DNA from: Acidobacteriota bacterium | GTDB lineage: Bacteria > Acidobacteriota > UBA6911 | NCBI GenBank assembly: GCA_016929335.1 | Contig: JAFGIY010000037.1 | Span: forward strand, 62,001 to 126,000 | Direction of reading: 5' to 3' | DNA: 64,000 nt | Shown here: positions 63,653-64,000 of the stretch, piece after piece | Layout: each line of letters starts with the position of its first letter | Position numbering within the stretch: the first letter of the stretch is position 1 | Program-made: the position numbers and the translations under genes | Notes under the pieces: generated by a model | Told to the model about the DNA's origin: nothing | Seen by the model: only the letters and a program-made list of their open reading frames with translations | The model's database searches: none

Positions 63653-64000
63653 CTACATTGGGGGGAACTTCATGCCCTTCAGCATGCGCGGCATGATCCC
63701 GCGGCTCAAACTGCGCATCATTTTCCTGGTTTCTACATATTGCTTGAGCAACTGGTTTATTTCCGAAACCGGGCGAGCGCTGCCGCGCGCGATTCGCTTT
63801 CTTCGGCTTCCGTTAAGTATTTGGTGATTTCGCCTTTCCTCAGGCGTCATGGAATTGATAATGGCTTCTATATGAACCAGCTCCTTTTCATCCACCTTCA
63901 TCTTATTCAATCCCCGCAACGGCCCCATATTGGGCAGCATCCCGAGAATCTGATCCAGAGGGCCCATCTGTCGAACCTGCCTCAACTGATCTTTAAAATC
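63653..64000 (-). CDS. ffh: signal recognition particle protein Ffh, C-terminal part (cut by window edge)
   Basis: The frame is open to base 64000 and ends at 63653. The 115 residues seen are the methionine-rich M domain: DFKDQLRQVRQMGPLDQILG, NSMTPEERRNHQILNGSRRK, RIARGSARPVSEINQLLKQY (the RNA-binding helix-loop) and the last MPRMLKGMKFPPM. It binds 4.5S RNA and signal sequences. The GTPase domain is outside the window. Confidence 0.96.
   Translation of the reverse strand, partial: DFKDQLRQVRQMGPLDQILGMLPNMGPLRGLNKMKVDEKELVHIEAIINSMTPEERRNHQILNGSRRKRIARGSARPVSEINQLLKQYVETRKMMRSLSRGIMPRMLKGMKFPPM

Overview
The window is a chromosomal stretch from a Gram-negative (outer-membrane-bearing) bacterium, by eye a little over 50% G+C. 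It carries TamB/Omp85, TolC and lipoprotein genes, a PEP-CTERM exoprotein, and a canonical ffh-rpsP-khpA-rimM-trmD-rplS operon followed by a very large TPR protein. It also has a DNA topoisomerase VI pair, single-chain GcvP and a hyp hydrogenase-maturation operon. This mix fits Acidobacteriota (or a neighbouring deep phylum) best. That placement is inference; there is no rRNA gene here to settle it. No tRNA, rRNA, CRISPR array, phage or transposase gene was found.

Layout. 1-7 kb: start of a membrane-anchored Fe-S oxidoreductase (cut by the edge), a flavodoxin-like reductase, an exported nitroreductase-fold protein, a metallo-beta-lactamase-fold hydrolase with a small partner, oligoendopeptidase F, a PGPGW membrane protein and a GYF-AIM24 fusion. 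7-14 kb: one 2280-codon gene that fuses a TamB-like protein to a five-POTRA Omp85 barrel. 14-24.7 kb: gcvP, plsC and dodecin; a PEP-CTERM protein behind a sigma-54-type promoter; an M24 peptidase; trmO; and topoisomerase VI B and A behind a good sigma-70 promoter. 24.7-38.7 kb: a GT-C membrane protein, a P1 peptidase, an 874-bp gene-free stretch full of palindromes, then murG (with a HEAT-repeat tail)-mraY-murJ, an isochorismatase-fold hydrolase, gpmA, an aminotransferase plus FAH-family gene, uppS, and a regulator/membrane-protein pair. 38.7-50 kb: M23 peptidase, lipoprotein, nucleosidase, TPR protein, TolC, a membrane protein with a degenerate M28 peptidase domain, a HAD/SirB1-like pair, a glycine-zipper exported protein and a 3D-domain protein. 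50-58 kb: hypABFCDE, a POT-family transporter and a B3/4-domain protein. 58-64 kb: the TPR giant and the rplS...ffh operon, all on the minus strand.

How the genes work together. Several sets serve the cell envelope: lipid II synthesis and flipping (MurG, MraY, MurJ, UppS), outer-membrane protein insertion and lipid traffic (TamB-Omp85), phospholipid synthesis (PlsC), wall hydrolysis (M23, 3D domain) and export (TolC). A second set is ribosome biogenesis and protein targeting (RpsP, RimM, TrmD, RplS, KhpA, Ffh, TrmO). The hyp operon is complete for NiFe-centre assembly but has no hydrogenase subunit beside it.

The most unexpected signals are the TamB-Omp85 fusion, bacterial topoisomerase VI, the MurG-HEAT fusion, a hairpin that covers the dodecin ribosome-binding site and start codon, and a family of heptameric tandem repeats. 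These repeats abut or overlap stop codons at many gene ends and often face each other as inverted arrays. A ~430-bp palindrome-rich element with inverted ends (27563-27989) has a solo palindromic relative at 21650-21683.
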